NCBI GenBank assembly: GCA_934692485.1
Contig: CAKUTX010000006.1
Span: forward strand, 1-64,000
Length of the DNA: 64,000 bases
Direction of reading: 5' to 3'
DNA from: an uncultured Candidatus Melainabacteria bacterium
Lineage (GTDB): Bacteria > Cyanobacteriota > Vampirovibrionia > Gastranaerophilales > Gastranaerophilaceae
In this document: positions 8,040 to 16,862 of the stretch, piece by piece
Position numbering within the stretch: the first letter of the stretch is position 1
How the letters are laid out: every line of letters starts with the position of its first letter
Program-made: the position numbers and the translations under genes
Notes under the pieces: model-generated
What the model was told of the DNA's origin: nothing
Database searches by the model: none
What the model saw: the letters and a program-made list of their open reading frames with translations, nothing else

Positions 8040-9422
8040 TTAAAAAATCTTATACGGATTTAAAATATTATTAGGGTCAAATATTTTTTTTATTTTTCGC
8101 ATATAATCAAGTGCAACCGAGTTGACAACTTTAGAAATATATTCACGTTTTAAAGAGCCGACACCATGTTCACCAGATAAAATTCCGCCGAGTTTTGCGG
8201 TCAAGTCATATATTTCGCCTTTAGCTAATTTATATCTTCTATATTCATCTTCGTTTGAGTAGTCAATCGGGATTTGAGGATGAACACTTCCATCTCCAAT
8301 ATGCCCTACCATACAAACATCAAGATTGTATTTCTCACAAATTTCTCTTATACCCAATACCAACTCTTCAAGATTGTTTCTTGGAACTATCACGTCATCA
8401 GTTGTAACATTTGGCTTTAATTTCGCACAAGCCCCCATTGAAGAACGTCTTGCTGTCCAAATTCTATTATACTCATCAATATTATGCGATGCTTGGATTG
8501 CAGAAGCACAACTTACTTTTAATATATTGGTAATTATTTTTTCCTGATATTCCATAGTACACTCAAAACCGTCTATTTCAATAACAAGTACAGCTTCTTT
8601 ATCTGTTAAAAGATTTGCCGGATAAAACTTTTCAACAGTTTGAATTGCGTTTTTATCCATAAAATCAATAGTTGTCGGGAATATCTTTTGTTCAATAATA
8701 GAGTTTACCGCAACAACGGCATCTCTTACAGTATCGAAATATGCCATCAAAACTTTTTTACTTTCAGGCTTTGGAATTAATTTCACGGTAGCTTCAACAA
8801 CAATACCTAAAGTACCTTCCGAGCCTACAAAAAGAGTATTTAAGTTATAACCTGTAGCATTTTTTATAGTATTTGAACCAGTTTGTAAAAGTTCTCCGTT
8901 TGCCATAACAACTTTTAAGTCGATTACATAATCTTTTGTTGTTCCGTATTTAAAAGATTTTGCGCCACCTGATGATTGAGCAATGCTTCCACCAATTGTT
9001 GAAACTGCGAGATTTGATGGGTCTGGAGGATAAAACAATCCTAATTTTTCAACTTCTTTTTGCAAATTTCCCAAAATAACCCCTGGTTCAACTCGTGCAG
9101 TCATATTTTCTTTATTAATTTCCAAAATTTTATTCATTTTGGAAAAATTTAAAATTATCCCACCGTGCTCAACTGTGCATGCGCCAACAACGTTGGTTCC
9201 AGCTCCTCGACAAATTATTGGGGTTTGGTATTTATTTGCCAGCTTCACAACCTCTTGAACTTGTGAAATATTTTCAACAAATACAACAGCATCAGGAATA
9301 TTCTTTATGCTTCTTGCATTTGAAGCATCTTGAGCATAAGCATATCGTTCCTCAGATGTATCCAATACGTTTGAAGTTGAGAGAGTTTTTTTTAAGTCTG
9401 AGATTAATTTATTCATCAACAT
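8040..9422 (-). CDS. FAD-linked oxidase, GlcD / D-lactate dehydrogenase family
   Basis: Oxidises a 2-hydroxy acid such as glycolate or D-lactate using FAD. The 460-residue protein shows the PCMH-type FAD-binding half (ICRGAGTNVVGACTVEHGGI, about 70-90; VEPGVILGNLQKEVEKLG; PPDPSNLAVSTIGGSIAQSS with SGGAKSFKYG; VGSEGTLGIV) and the C-terminal cap with HIGDGSVHPQIPID and GEHGVGSLKREY. Substrate cannot be decided from sequence; no separate GlcE or GlcF partner is adjacent. The ATG overlaps the end of the upstream coiled-coil gene by 14 bases (a second ATG lies at 9416) and has no strong ribosome site, suggesting translational coupling. Confidence 0.88.
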   Translation of the reverse strand: MLMNKLISDLKKTLSTSNVLDTSEERYAYAQDASNARSIKNIPDAVVFVENISQVQEVVKLANKYQTPIICRGAGTNVVGACTVEHGGIILNFSKMNKILEINKENMTARVEPGVILGNLQKEVEKLGLFYPPDPSNLAVSTIGGSIAQSSGGAKSFKYGTTKDYVIDLKVVMANGELLQTGSNTIKNATGYNLNTLFVGSEGTLGIVVEATVKLIPKPESKKVLMAYFDTVRDAVVAVNSIIEQKIFPTTIDFMDKNAIQTVEKFYPANLLTDKEAVLVIEIDGFECTMEYQEKIITNILKVSCASAIQASHNIDEYNRIWTARRSSMGACAKLKPNVTTDDVIVPRNNLEELVLGIREICEKYNLDVCMVGHIGDGSVHPQIPIDYSNEDEYRRYKLAKGEIYDLTAKLGGILSGEHGVGSLKREYISKVVNSVALDYMRKIKKIFDPNNILNPYKIF

Positions 9423-12400
9423 AAGATGTTAGTTTTTCTATATTTGTACCTAGTCTGGATAACATTTTTTCAATTTTATCTACTTTTCTATTTAACACCA
9501 TATCATCTTTTTCTTCAAGTGTCGATAATATTTTTTCTAACTTCATTTCAAGTCTGTCAATTCTTTCTTCTTGTTGCTCAAACTTGTTTTCAAGCTCATT
9601 TAATATATCAGAACTTTCCGGCATTGATTCTTTAAGTTTCTCAATATTTTCTTTAACTTGTTGAATTTCCAAAGTTTTTTCATTGATGTCAGTAACTTTT
9701 TCGCTTATAGATGAAATATTTTCCGTTGTAGAATCAATCCACTCCCCTAAATACATCATTACTTGATGAAAAATCTTGTCTGCGTTAGCTGATTCAGTCG
9801 ACATATTTTGGATATTGTCAATTTTTCGCTCTAATCTTTCAGTAACTTCTGAGTTGTCCAAATAGTTAATTCTATCCTCTAGTTTATTAACAAGACTGCT
9901 AAAATTATTCAATCCGTCATTTAATGTTTTGTATGACTCGTCAGAAGTAAGCAAAAGTTTATTCGTTCTAGAACTTATACTCAAAATATCTTCATTTAAT
10001 TTTTCAATATCACTTTTCAAATCTACAATCTGGTCCTGAGTCAATGAAGATTCTATTCCTTCAACAGAATTTACTATCTTTTTTATCCCATCAGATAAAC
10101 TTTCAAAATCATCTCCTGACAAATTTGTAATCGCCATTCTTAATTTCGCAATATCTGATTCGACATCTTGTAATGTATACGAATAATCAAATTCATCACT
10201 TGAACTTACAATTTGTCTTAACTGATTTTGAACTTGAATTAAATTTTTGTTAATAATATCTGTTTTTTCTTCAACAAAATCTTTAATTTCTTCAGTTTCC
10301 TCAACAAAAGAAATTTGATCAACCAAAGATACAAGTGCATTCATAATACTTTCTTTGATGTCATCTGCACTTTTTTCCATATCAACGTTGTCTAGTTTCA
10401 TTAAAACATCTTTTAGATATTTATCGATTGCGTTTGCTTTTTCATCAGATGCAACTTCAAAGTACTTTCTTTGTTCAAAAATCAATTCTTTTATATCATC
10501 AATTTCTGCTTCAAAATCATAATCGAAATCATCCATTGCAATAACATCAACTTTTTCATGCAAAGCTGCTAACATTTCTGAAACTTTATTTTCTGTTTCC
10601 GAAATATCATCCAGTCTATCCTGAATATCTTCTGCTGAATTATCCGAAACGACTACGTCTATTTTATTATTTATTTCTTCAATTTTGGTTGTGAACTGCT
10701 CTTTTATTTCATTTAAAGAATTATTTGTGCCGGAATTAATATCTTCTTTAATATTATCAATTTCTGTTTTTACTTCTTTTTCAGTTGGGAATGATTCTAT
10801 TCTTTGAGAAATTCCATCCAATGAATTCATTATGTTTTCAGTCTTGTCAGAGAAAACGAACATATCAAACTTTTGATGCAATGAATTTATCAATTCTTTA
10901 TTAGTTTCTGGATTATATTTTTCTAAATTTTCATCGCTAATAGTTTTTACATAATTCTTTATATCTTCTCCAAGATTAGATATGTCAGAAGAAATAGCCT
11001 CTGAGTTTTCAGATAAACCATCTATTTTTGTAATCAATTCTTCTTTTACATCACTTAAAACATCCAATACACGAGAATTTGTTGAATTTAGAATTTCATC
11101 AAAATGAGTTTTTAAATCTGAAATATAACTATCTAATTTTTCATCCGCATTACATTTCAAATCTTTAACATTTGAATCTATTGTTACGTTCAAAAGCTCA
11201 ATATCTTCTTGTATTCTATCCGCAACGCATTCTTCTATAACTGAAATTTTATTAAATATTTCTTTATATGATTGTTCCAATTTATTAATAGACTCAGCTC
11301 CAGATGCTAATTCTCCATTCACATCAACACTGAAATTCATAAAAGATGTTTCTAACTGAGATTTTAAATCCTCTATTAATTTATTGAAATCATTGCCCGT
11401 ATAATCATCTACTGCCTCTTTAACAAGCTCAACAGCATTTATAATATCTTCTGTTTTATGTTGAAAAGCTTCCGCAATATCAGTATTAACAAGCCCGATT
11501 TCCTGACTCATTGTTGATATTTTTTCACCAATATCAACTAACATATCTTGAGAAACAGATAATTTTAATTCTGCAATTTCTTCTTGCAAATTTTCAAATT
11601 TAGTTTCCAAATTCGTAATTTTTTCATTTACGCTTTCCTGAATATCATTAGCCGAAGATGCTAAAATATCATTAATTTGAGAAATTATTTTTTCAACATT
11701 TTCCTCTATTGCAGTAATTGTATGAACAGATTTATCATCTACAGAATGTTTTGTAGATTTTAATAAATCATTAATCAATGCCAATTCACTTTTTACATCC
11801 GAAATCTCCTCTATTGAAGAATTTATTTTTTCAATCGTTTCAGAAGAAGAATTCTCAATATTTTTAGAAAATTCTGATATTTTTGAATGCAACAGTTCAC
11901 TGTTTTGCCCATAATCATCAACAGAATGCGAAATCATAGTTTCTAAATCAAGCAATTTTTCAACAACTTTGGCACTCGCTTCAGACTTATTATTTTCTGC
12001 AACAGAATTTAACTCTGAAATGTAATTTTTCAAACTATCAGCCAATTCAGAAGTATAATTTTTCAAGTCTGCAATATTTTCTGACAAATCTTTCATATCA
12101 AATGAACTTTTTTCTTTCAAATCTGCAATTTGCGCAGAATGTTCATCTGCTTTTCCATTCAATTCATCAATATTTGCAAGAATAGTTTCCGTGTTTTGAT
12201 TAATACTGTGTTGAAGCTCATCATTTGCCAATTTAAAACCGTCTAACAAATCTTCCAAAGTTTGTTTAACTTTATCAAAACCTGCAGACATCAACGCAGA
12301 TGTTGTACTGTTTTCAGACAACAAACCACTTCTCAAGTCATTTATTTCGCTTATTGTATTTGCAAAAGAAAGTTTTACATCTTCAAAACTTCCGTGCATT

Positions 12401-13638
12401 TCTCCGCAAAATCTTTCTGAAATCTCGTTTATAGTATCTTGAACACTTCCTAATAATTTTTCCAAAATTTCTTCATGTTTTTGTCCTGACACATTTTGCA
12501 ATACCTGAATATCTTCCGACAAAACATCCAATGCAGAACTTATTTTTTCAAAATTCTGTATGTCGTCATTTTGACAACTTTCAAAACTCATACTTAATGA
12601 TGCTTTTAAATCTTGAATTTCATTCGTAATATTCTCAAAATTTTGTGTAGAAGTTTTTTCATAAGATTTTTTTAACTCAGAAATTTTTTCTTCTAATTTT
12701 TCGGAAATTTCTGAAAAATCTTTTTTATAATCCAAAGAATTTAATGCTGACAAAATGTTTTCAATTCTCTCCGCATTGTATGAAAGTTTATCGTTTAAAA
12801 CGGAAGAATTATCTATTATTTTTTGAACAAAATCGGCCAAATCTTTTTTAAAGTTTGTAAAATCCGAGTCAGTTATAATGCTTTCAAAAGTTGTTTCAAG
12901 TTTAGTGAAATTTTCTGCAAACGTCATTGAATTTTTTGTAGAAATATCCAATACGACATCCTTCAAAGAGTCTAAAATATCTTGAGTATGTTCCAATTTT
13001 TCTTCCAAATTTGCAAAAGAAATTTTTGAAGGAAGTGCATTTACATTATCCGACAAAACTTGGATATTATTATTAATTTGATTTGCATAATCAGATACAT
13101 TCAACTTTGCAATAAGTTCGGAGATTTCAGCAAATCGACCGTCTAATCCCGCAAAAGACTTATCAATATCATCATTCATTTTAGAAATATCGCCAGAAAA
13201 GTTATTTATTAATGATGAAAATTCTGATTTATCAAGCGTTTTTTCTTCAAGTCCTTCAAGCTTCGCGTCAAATTTTTCCAAAACTTCTTTTTGAGAAGAA
13301 AAATTACTCAAAAAGCTATCAAAACTTAAACTCAACACTTGAAACAAATCTCTAAGCTCAGATGTTTTTGCCCCGTCATTTTGTAATGCCAAAACCTCGT
13401 CAAGTTGGCTTGCTATCGAATTAATATTTTTGGTTACAACACCATGCTTTTCGTCAACAAGATTTTTAAGCTCCGCAAGGTAAACTTTGATTAAATCCGT
13501 TGCCTCACTATCACCAGCCATTATTTCTAACTTCGTTGTTATAGCTGTCAAAGCTTTTTCAAAATACTCAACATTATTCTCATTTTCAACACGCATTGTA
13601 TTGATTAACTCTGCAATTTCATCTATAGTCGGTGCCAT
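9409..13638 (-). CDS. Giant coiled-coil protein (1409 residues)
   Basis: The longest gene in the window. No signal peptide or membrane segment is visible. Nearly the whole chain is heptad-like, acidic and rich in Glu, Ser, Asn, Asp, Ile and Leu, with recurring blocks of the type xxINxxIxxLxxxxSxxxExI every 30-60 residues. The C-terminus (about 1330-1409) is a Lys/Glu-rich coiled coil. I recognise no enzymatic domain or known family; the pattern resembles filament-forming or scaffold proteins. It precedes, and overlaps, the GlcD-type gene. Role unknown: a cytoskeletal scaffold is one possibility, a non-classically secreted surface protein another. Confidence 0.75.
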   Translation of the reverse strand: MAPTIDEIAELINTMRVENENNVEYFEKALTAITTKLEIMAGDSEATDLIKVYLAELKNLVDEKHGVVTKNINSIASQLDEVLALQNDGAKTSELRDLFQVLSLSFDSFLSNFSSQKEVLEKFDAKLEGLEEKTLDKSEFSSLINNFSGDISKMNDDIDKSFAGLDGRFAEISELIAKLNVSDYANQINNNIQVLSDNVNALPSKISFANLEEKLEHTQDILDSLKDVVLDISTKNSMTFAENFTKLETTFESIITDSDFTNFKKDLADFVQKIIDNSSVLNDKLSYNAERIENILSALNSLDYKKDFSEISEKLEEKISELKKSYEKTSTQNFENITNEIQDLKASLSMSFESCQNDDIQNFEKISSALDVLSEDIQVLQNVSGQKHEEILEKLLGSVQDTINEISERFCGEMHGSFEDVKLSFANTISEINDLRSGLLSENSTTSALMSAGFDKVKQTLEDLLDGFKLANDELQHSINQNTETILANIDELNGKADEHSAQIADLKEKSSFDMKDLSENIADLKNYTSELADSLKNYISELNSVAENNKSEASAKVVEKLLDLETMISHSVDDYGQNSELLHSKISEFSKNIENSSSETIEKINSSIEEISDVKSELALINDLLKSTKHSVDDKSVHTITAIEENVEKIISQINDILASSANDIQESVNEKITNLETKFENLQEEIAELKLSVSQDMLVDIGEKISTMSQEIGLVNTDIAEAFQHKTEDIINAVELVKEAVDDYTGNDFNKLIEDLKSQLETSFMNFSVDVNGELASGAESINKLEQSYKEIFNKISVIEECVADRIQEDIELLNVTIDSNVKDLKCNADEKLDSYISDLKTHFDEILNSTNSRVLDVLSDVKEELITKIDGLSENSEAISSDISNLGEDIKNYVKTISDENLEKYNPETNKELINSLHQKFDMFVFSDKTENIMNSLDGISQRIESFPTEKEVKTEIDNIKEDINSGTNNSLNEIKEQFTTKIEEINNKIDVVVSDNSAEDIQDRLDDISETENKVSEMLAALHEKVDVIAMDDFDYDFEAEIDDIKELIFEQRKYFEVASDEKANAIDKYLKDVLMKLDNVDMEKSADDIKESIMNALVSLVDQISFVEETEEIKDFVEEKTDIINKNLIQVQNQLRQIVSSSDEFDYSYTLQDVESDIAKLRMAITNLSGDDFESLSDGIKKIVNSVEGIESSLTQDQIVDLKSDIEKLNEDILSISSRTNKLLLTSDESYKTLNDGLNNFSSLVNKLEDRINYLDNSEVTERLERKIDNIQNMSTESANADKIFHQVMMYLGEWIDSTTENISSISEKVTDINEKTLEIQQVKENIEKLKESMPESSDILNELENKFEQQEERIDRLEMKLEKILSTLEEKDDMVLNRKVDKIEKMLSRLGTNIEKLTSYVDE

Positions 13639-13766
13639 TCGATTTCACTTTCTTAAAAAATATCCCACTTTTATATATATATTACCAAAAGAATATCAAT
13701 CAGTGCAAACTCTTAACGTTTATTATTACAATTGTAAAGATAAAAGTAACTCTTTTTAAATTTCAG

Positions 13767-13775
13767 TGATATAAT
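13767..13775 (+). promoter_or_regulatory. Extended -10 promoter of the 2-oxoacid oxidoreductase operon
   Basis: TGATATAAT is a perfect extended -10 element 30 bases before the ATG of the ferredoxin gene; no clear -35 is seen. Confidence 0.5.
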
Positions 13776-13805
13776 GTAGGGTAGACAAAGGAATAAGAGG
13801 TGGAA

Positions 13806-14018
13806 ATGAGCCGAATAGTGATTAATAAGGACAAATGTAAAGCATGCTATCTATGTATAGATGAATGTCCTAAGAAACTTTTAAAAATAAGTAAAGATAC
13901 CAACAAACTCGGTGTTCATGTTGTAGAGTTTGATGACCCTAATCATGAATGTCTAGGGTGTGCAATGTGTGCAATGAGATGCCCTGATTTGGCAATTACT
14001 GAAGTATATAAGGGTTAA
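13806..14018 (+). CDS. 2-oxoacid:ferredoxin oxidoreductase, ferredoxin-like delta subunit
   Basis: Carries electrons from the catalytic subunits through two 4Fe-4S clusters. The 70-residue protein has two cluster motifs: CKACYLCIDECP and CLGCAMCAMRCP. I chose the ATG at 13806 because AGAGGTGG lies just upstream; a GTG at 13800 overlaps that site. It is the first gene of a four-gene operon with alpha, beta and gamma subunits, the order of VorC/KorD-type complexes. Confidence 0.9.
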   Translation: MSRIVINKDKCKACYLCIDECPKKLLKISKDTNKLGVHVVEFDDPNHECLGCAMCAMRCPDLAITEVYKG

Positions 14019-14036
14019 AATAAAGGATTAAAACAA

Positions 14037-15101
14037 ATGACTACGTGTGCAACAAATAAAAAAGTATTAACAAAAGGAAATTATGCAATAGCAAATGCGG
14101 CTGTTCTTGCCGGATGCCAGTGTTATTTTGGATACCCGATTACTCCACAGAGTGAAATTGGGGAATTTATGAGTGGCAAAATGCAAGAACTAAAAAGAGC
14201 CTATGTATCTGCAGAAAGTGAATTAGCTGCAATAAACATGGTAATCGGAGCTGTATCAACAGGTGTAAAAGCAATGACTTCGTCATCTTCTTGTGCAGTA
14301 GCACTTATGCAAGAAGGTCTTTCTTATGCGACAGCTGACGAATTGCCTGTTGTATTAGTCAGCGTTATGAGAGGCGGACCGGGATTAGGAAATATTTATC
14401 CTTCTCAAGGCGATTACTTCCAAGCAACTAAAGGTGGCGGAAACGGAGATTATAAACTTATTGTACTTGCGCCATCAACTGTTCAGGAATGCGTAGACTT
14501 GACATACAAAGCTTTCTATTTGGCTCAAAAATATAGAAACCCGACAGTTTTACTTGCTGACGGCTTGTTAGGCCAAATGATGGAACCTGTTGAGTATTAT
14601 GACTACCCGTATCCAGAAGTCGACACTTCAGAATGGGCATTGTCAGGGGCAAAAGGCAGAGATGGAAGAATTATTCGTTCATATGCTCCTCTAGCTGATA
14701 AACAATGTGAATTCTTAGACAAACTTTTCCAAAAATATAAAACAATTGAAGAAAATGAAACTCAATGGGAAGAAATCAATACGGAAGATGCAGACATTGT
14801 ACTTGTTTCATTTGGAAGTACTTCAAGAAACGTAAAGACTGCGATGAAAAAATTGCGTGAAAAAGGAATAAAAGCAGGTATTCTAAGACCAATTACATTA
14901 TTCCCATTCCCATCTAAACGTCTTGCGGAACTTTCTAAAACAGTAAAAAGATTTGTTACTGTAGAAGTAAATATGGGACAAATGGTTAACGATGTTAGAC
15001 TTGCTGTTAACGGAGCATGCCCAGTTGATTTAGTTAATAAAGGCGTTGGAGCTCCTCCATCAGCTGATGAAATTGTAAAAAGAATCGAGGAATTAATATA
15101 A
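14037..15101 (+). CDS. 2-oxoacid:ferredoxin oxidoreductase alpha subunit (VorB/KorA type)
   Basis: Forms the pyrimidine-binding half of a thiamine-diphosphate enzyme that oxidatively decarboxylates a 2-oxoacid to an acyl-CoA, reducing ferredoxin. The 354-residue product shows GYPITPQSEIGEFM (about 33-46), ESELAAINMVIGA, TSSSSCAVALMQEGLSYA and VMRGGPGLGN, the family signatures. The C-terminal domain (about 240-354) is the transketolase-C-like part. The sequence resembles subunits annotated as 3-methyl-2-oxobutanoate or 2-oxoglutarate oxidoreductase; the true substrate cannot be settled here. The stop codon overlaps the next ATG (TAATG). Confidence 0.93.
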   Translation: MTTCATNKKVLTKGNYAIANAAVLAGCQCYFGYPITPQSEIGEFMSGKMQELKRAYVSAESELAAINMVIGAVSTGVKAMTSSSSCAVALMQEGLSYATADELPVVLVSVMRGGPGLGNIYPSQGDYFQATKGGGNGDYKLIVLAPSTVQECVDLTYKAFYLAQKYRNPTVLLADGLLGQMMEPVEYYDYPYPEVDTSEWALSGAKGRDGRIIRSYAPLADKQCEFLDKLFQKYKTIEENETQWEEINTEDADIVLVSFGSTSRNVKTAMKKLREKGIKAGILRPITLFPFPSKRLAELSKTVKRFVTVEVNMGQMVNDVRLAVNGACPVDLVNKGVGAPPSADEIVKRIEELI

Positions 15102-15850
15102 TGGCAACACAAGTTTTTAAATTACCTGACTCATTAAAAGGTGACGTAAAATATTCATTTTGTCCTGGATGCGACCACGGTGTTGCAGTCAGACTAGTCG
15201 CAGAAGTTCTTGATGAATTAGGCATTCGCGATAAAACAATTTTAGCAGCATCAATTGGCTGTTCTGTAACAACATACGATTTTATCAATGTCGATTCGCT
15301 CGAAGCTCCTCACGGTAGAGCAATTGCGGAAGCTACAGGAATTAAAAGAGCAAGACCTGACAAAGTTGTTTTTACATATCAAGGAGATGGCGACTTCGCA
15401 TCTATAGGGCTTGCAGAAAGTATGCATGCAGCTTTGAGAGGTGAACACATTACAGCTTTTTGTCTTAATAACACAACATACGGTATGACTGGTGGACAAC
15501 TCGGACCGACAACTTTGTTAGGACAAAAAACAACAACTTCGCCAACAGGTAGAAATGTTGAATATTACGGTTATCCTATAAAAATTGCTGAACATATAGC
15601 TTTATGTGACGGTACTGCATACTCTGCTAGAGTTTCTTTAGATACTGTGGCAAATATAAGAAAAGCAAAACAAGCAATAAAAAAAGCTTTTGAAGTTCAA
15701 TTGAAAGGCTTAGGATTTGGATTTGTAGAAATTCTTTCCAGCTGCCCGACAAACTGGAAAATGTCACCGCAAAAAGCTCATGAAAGAGTTCGAAATGAAA
15801 TGATGCCTGTATTTAAACCAGGGGTATATAAAGATGTAACTGCAGAATAG
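15101..15850 (+). CDS. 2-oxoacid:ferredoxin oxidoreductase beta subunit (TPP-binding)
   Basis: Binds the diphosphate of thiamine diphosphate. The 249-residue protein carries FCPGCDHGVAVRL (about 20-32), HGRAIAEATGIKRARPDK, the GDGD motif in YQGDGDFASIG, and CLNNTTYGMTGGQ, which supplies the metal-binding Asn. It is translationally coupled to the alpha gene by a one-base overlap and followed by the gamma subunit. Identification of the family is secure; substrate is open, as for the alpha subunit. Confidence 0.94.
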   Translation: MATQVFKLPDSLKGDVKYSFCPGCDHGVAVRLVAEVLDELGIRDKTILAASIGCSVTTYDFINVDSLEAPHGRAIAEATGIKRARPDKVVFTYQGDGDFASIGLAESMHAALRGEHITAFCLNNTTYGMTGGQLGPTTLLGQKTTTSPTGRNVEYYGYPIKIAEHIALCDGTAYSARVSLDTVANIRKAKQAIKKAFEVQLKGLGFGFVEILSSCPTNWKMSPQKAHERVRNEMMPVFKPGVYKDVTAE

Positions 15851-15913
15851 AAGTTGCTAAATTGCTTAGTAATTTTTAGAAAATATTCATCAAATATAAA
15901 AAAGGAAATCAAT

Positions 15914-16462
15914 ATGGAACACAATTTTATAATAGCAGGATTTGGAGGTCAGGGTGTATTATTGGCCGGAGAAGTTTTGGCAAATGCATTTATGCTTGAT
16001 AACAAAAAAGTAACTTGGTATCCGTCATACGGAGCTGAAATGCGTGGAGGAACCGTTAATTGCGAAATAGTTACAAGCGATGAAGAAGTAAGCGAGGTTA
16101 ACAAACCTGATGCAGACTTTATTGTGGCATTAAATCAAGCTTCTTTTGATAGATTTTTACCAAAAATTAAAAAAGGTGGCTGGATGATTGCAAACTCAAC
16201 TCTTGTAAATGAAGCAAAACCACGAACTGACATAAATTATGTATTTGTTCCAATCACAAAACTTGCAGATGAAAAAATTGGAAATACCAAAATGGCAAAT
16301 ATTTTAGCTTTGGGTGTTGTTGCAAAAGTTAGTAATCTCGTAACACTAGATACTCTAAACAATGCACTGGACAACGTAATTCCTCCTCATAGGAAGAATT
16401 TGCTACCATTAAATATTGAAGCTTTAAAAATCGGCTATGAATATGATTTATTGCATGTTTAA
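15914..16462 (+). CDS. 2-oxoacid:ferredoxin oxidoreductase gamma subunit
   Basis: The 182-residue catalytic-complex gamma subunit starts at MEHNFIIAGFGGQGVLLAGE, eight bases after AAAGGA; an in-frame ATG at 15854 lacks a site. GFGGQGVLLAGEVLA, WYPSYGAEMRGGTVNC and the C-terminal PPHRKNLLPLNIEAL block are family hallmarks. It completes the operon, giving a delta-alpha-beta-gamma order, and is followed by a terminator. Confidence 0.93.
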   Translation: MEHNFIIAGFGGQGVLLAGEVLANAFMLDNKKVTWYPSYGAEMRGGTVNCEIVTSDEEVSEVNKPDADFIVALNQASFDRFLPKIKKGGWMIANSTLVNEAKPRTDINYVFVPITKLADEKIGNTKMANILALGVVAKVSNLVTLDTLNNALDNVIPPHRKNLLPLNIEALKIGYEYDLLHV

Positions 16463-16464
16463 TC

Positions 16465-16496
16465 TTAAATCAACTAAAAAGTCGATTTAATTTTTT
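16465..16496 (+). terminator. Terminator of the 2-oxoacid oxidoreductase operon
   Basis: TTAAATCaACT pairs with AGTcGATTTAA and is followed by six T. Confidence 0.7.
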
Positions 16497-16544
16497 CAAA
16501 TTAGTTTTATTCTAATAGGGTACAGTTCGAGAGGTCTTTACAAA

Positions 16545-16775
16545 GTGAAAAAAGAACTAATTCAATCTATTAGAGAAAAAGAAATTCAACTAGCAAAATT
16601 GAGAGAGCACGTTGATAAAAGTTCAGTGTGCTCTGATTTATACAACAAAGTTGTTTTAGAAAAAGCAATCCTAAAGAAAGAACTAGAAGATTCAAAGAAA
16701 AATACGTTTATGGACAGAATAAGAAATCTTGTCCCTCGCAAAAAAACATTGATTTGCGATTATTTTAGGAAATAA
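16545..16775 (+). CDS. Small helical protein of unknown function
   Basis: A 76-residue Lys/Glu-rich protein with GTG start; AGAGG lies nine bases upstream. Residues 1-50 look like a continuous amphipathic helix, and the C-terminus is basic (RNLVPRKK). No signal peptide or known domain. It stands alone between the oxidoreductase operon and ppdK. The coding assignment rests on ribosome site, composition and lack of an alternative. Confidence 0.5.
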   Translation: MKKELIQSIREKEIQLAKLREHVDKSSVCSDLYNKVVLEKAILKKELEDSKKNTFMDRIRNLVPRKKTLICDYFRK

Positions 16776-16862
16776 TATATTCAATTTTTTATTTTCATGT
16801 TATAGTTATCTCATTAAAAAAGTGTTTATTATGTTTTATTATAGTGAGAAAGGAGAAATAAC

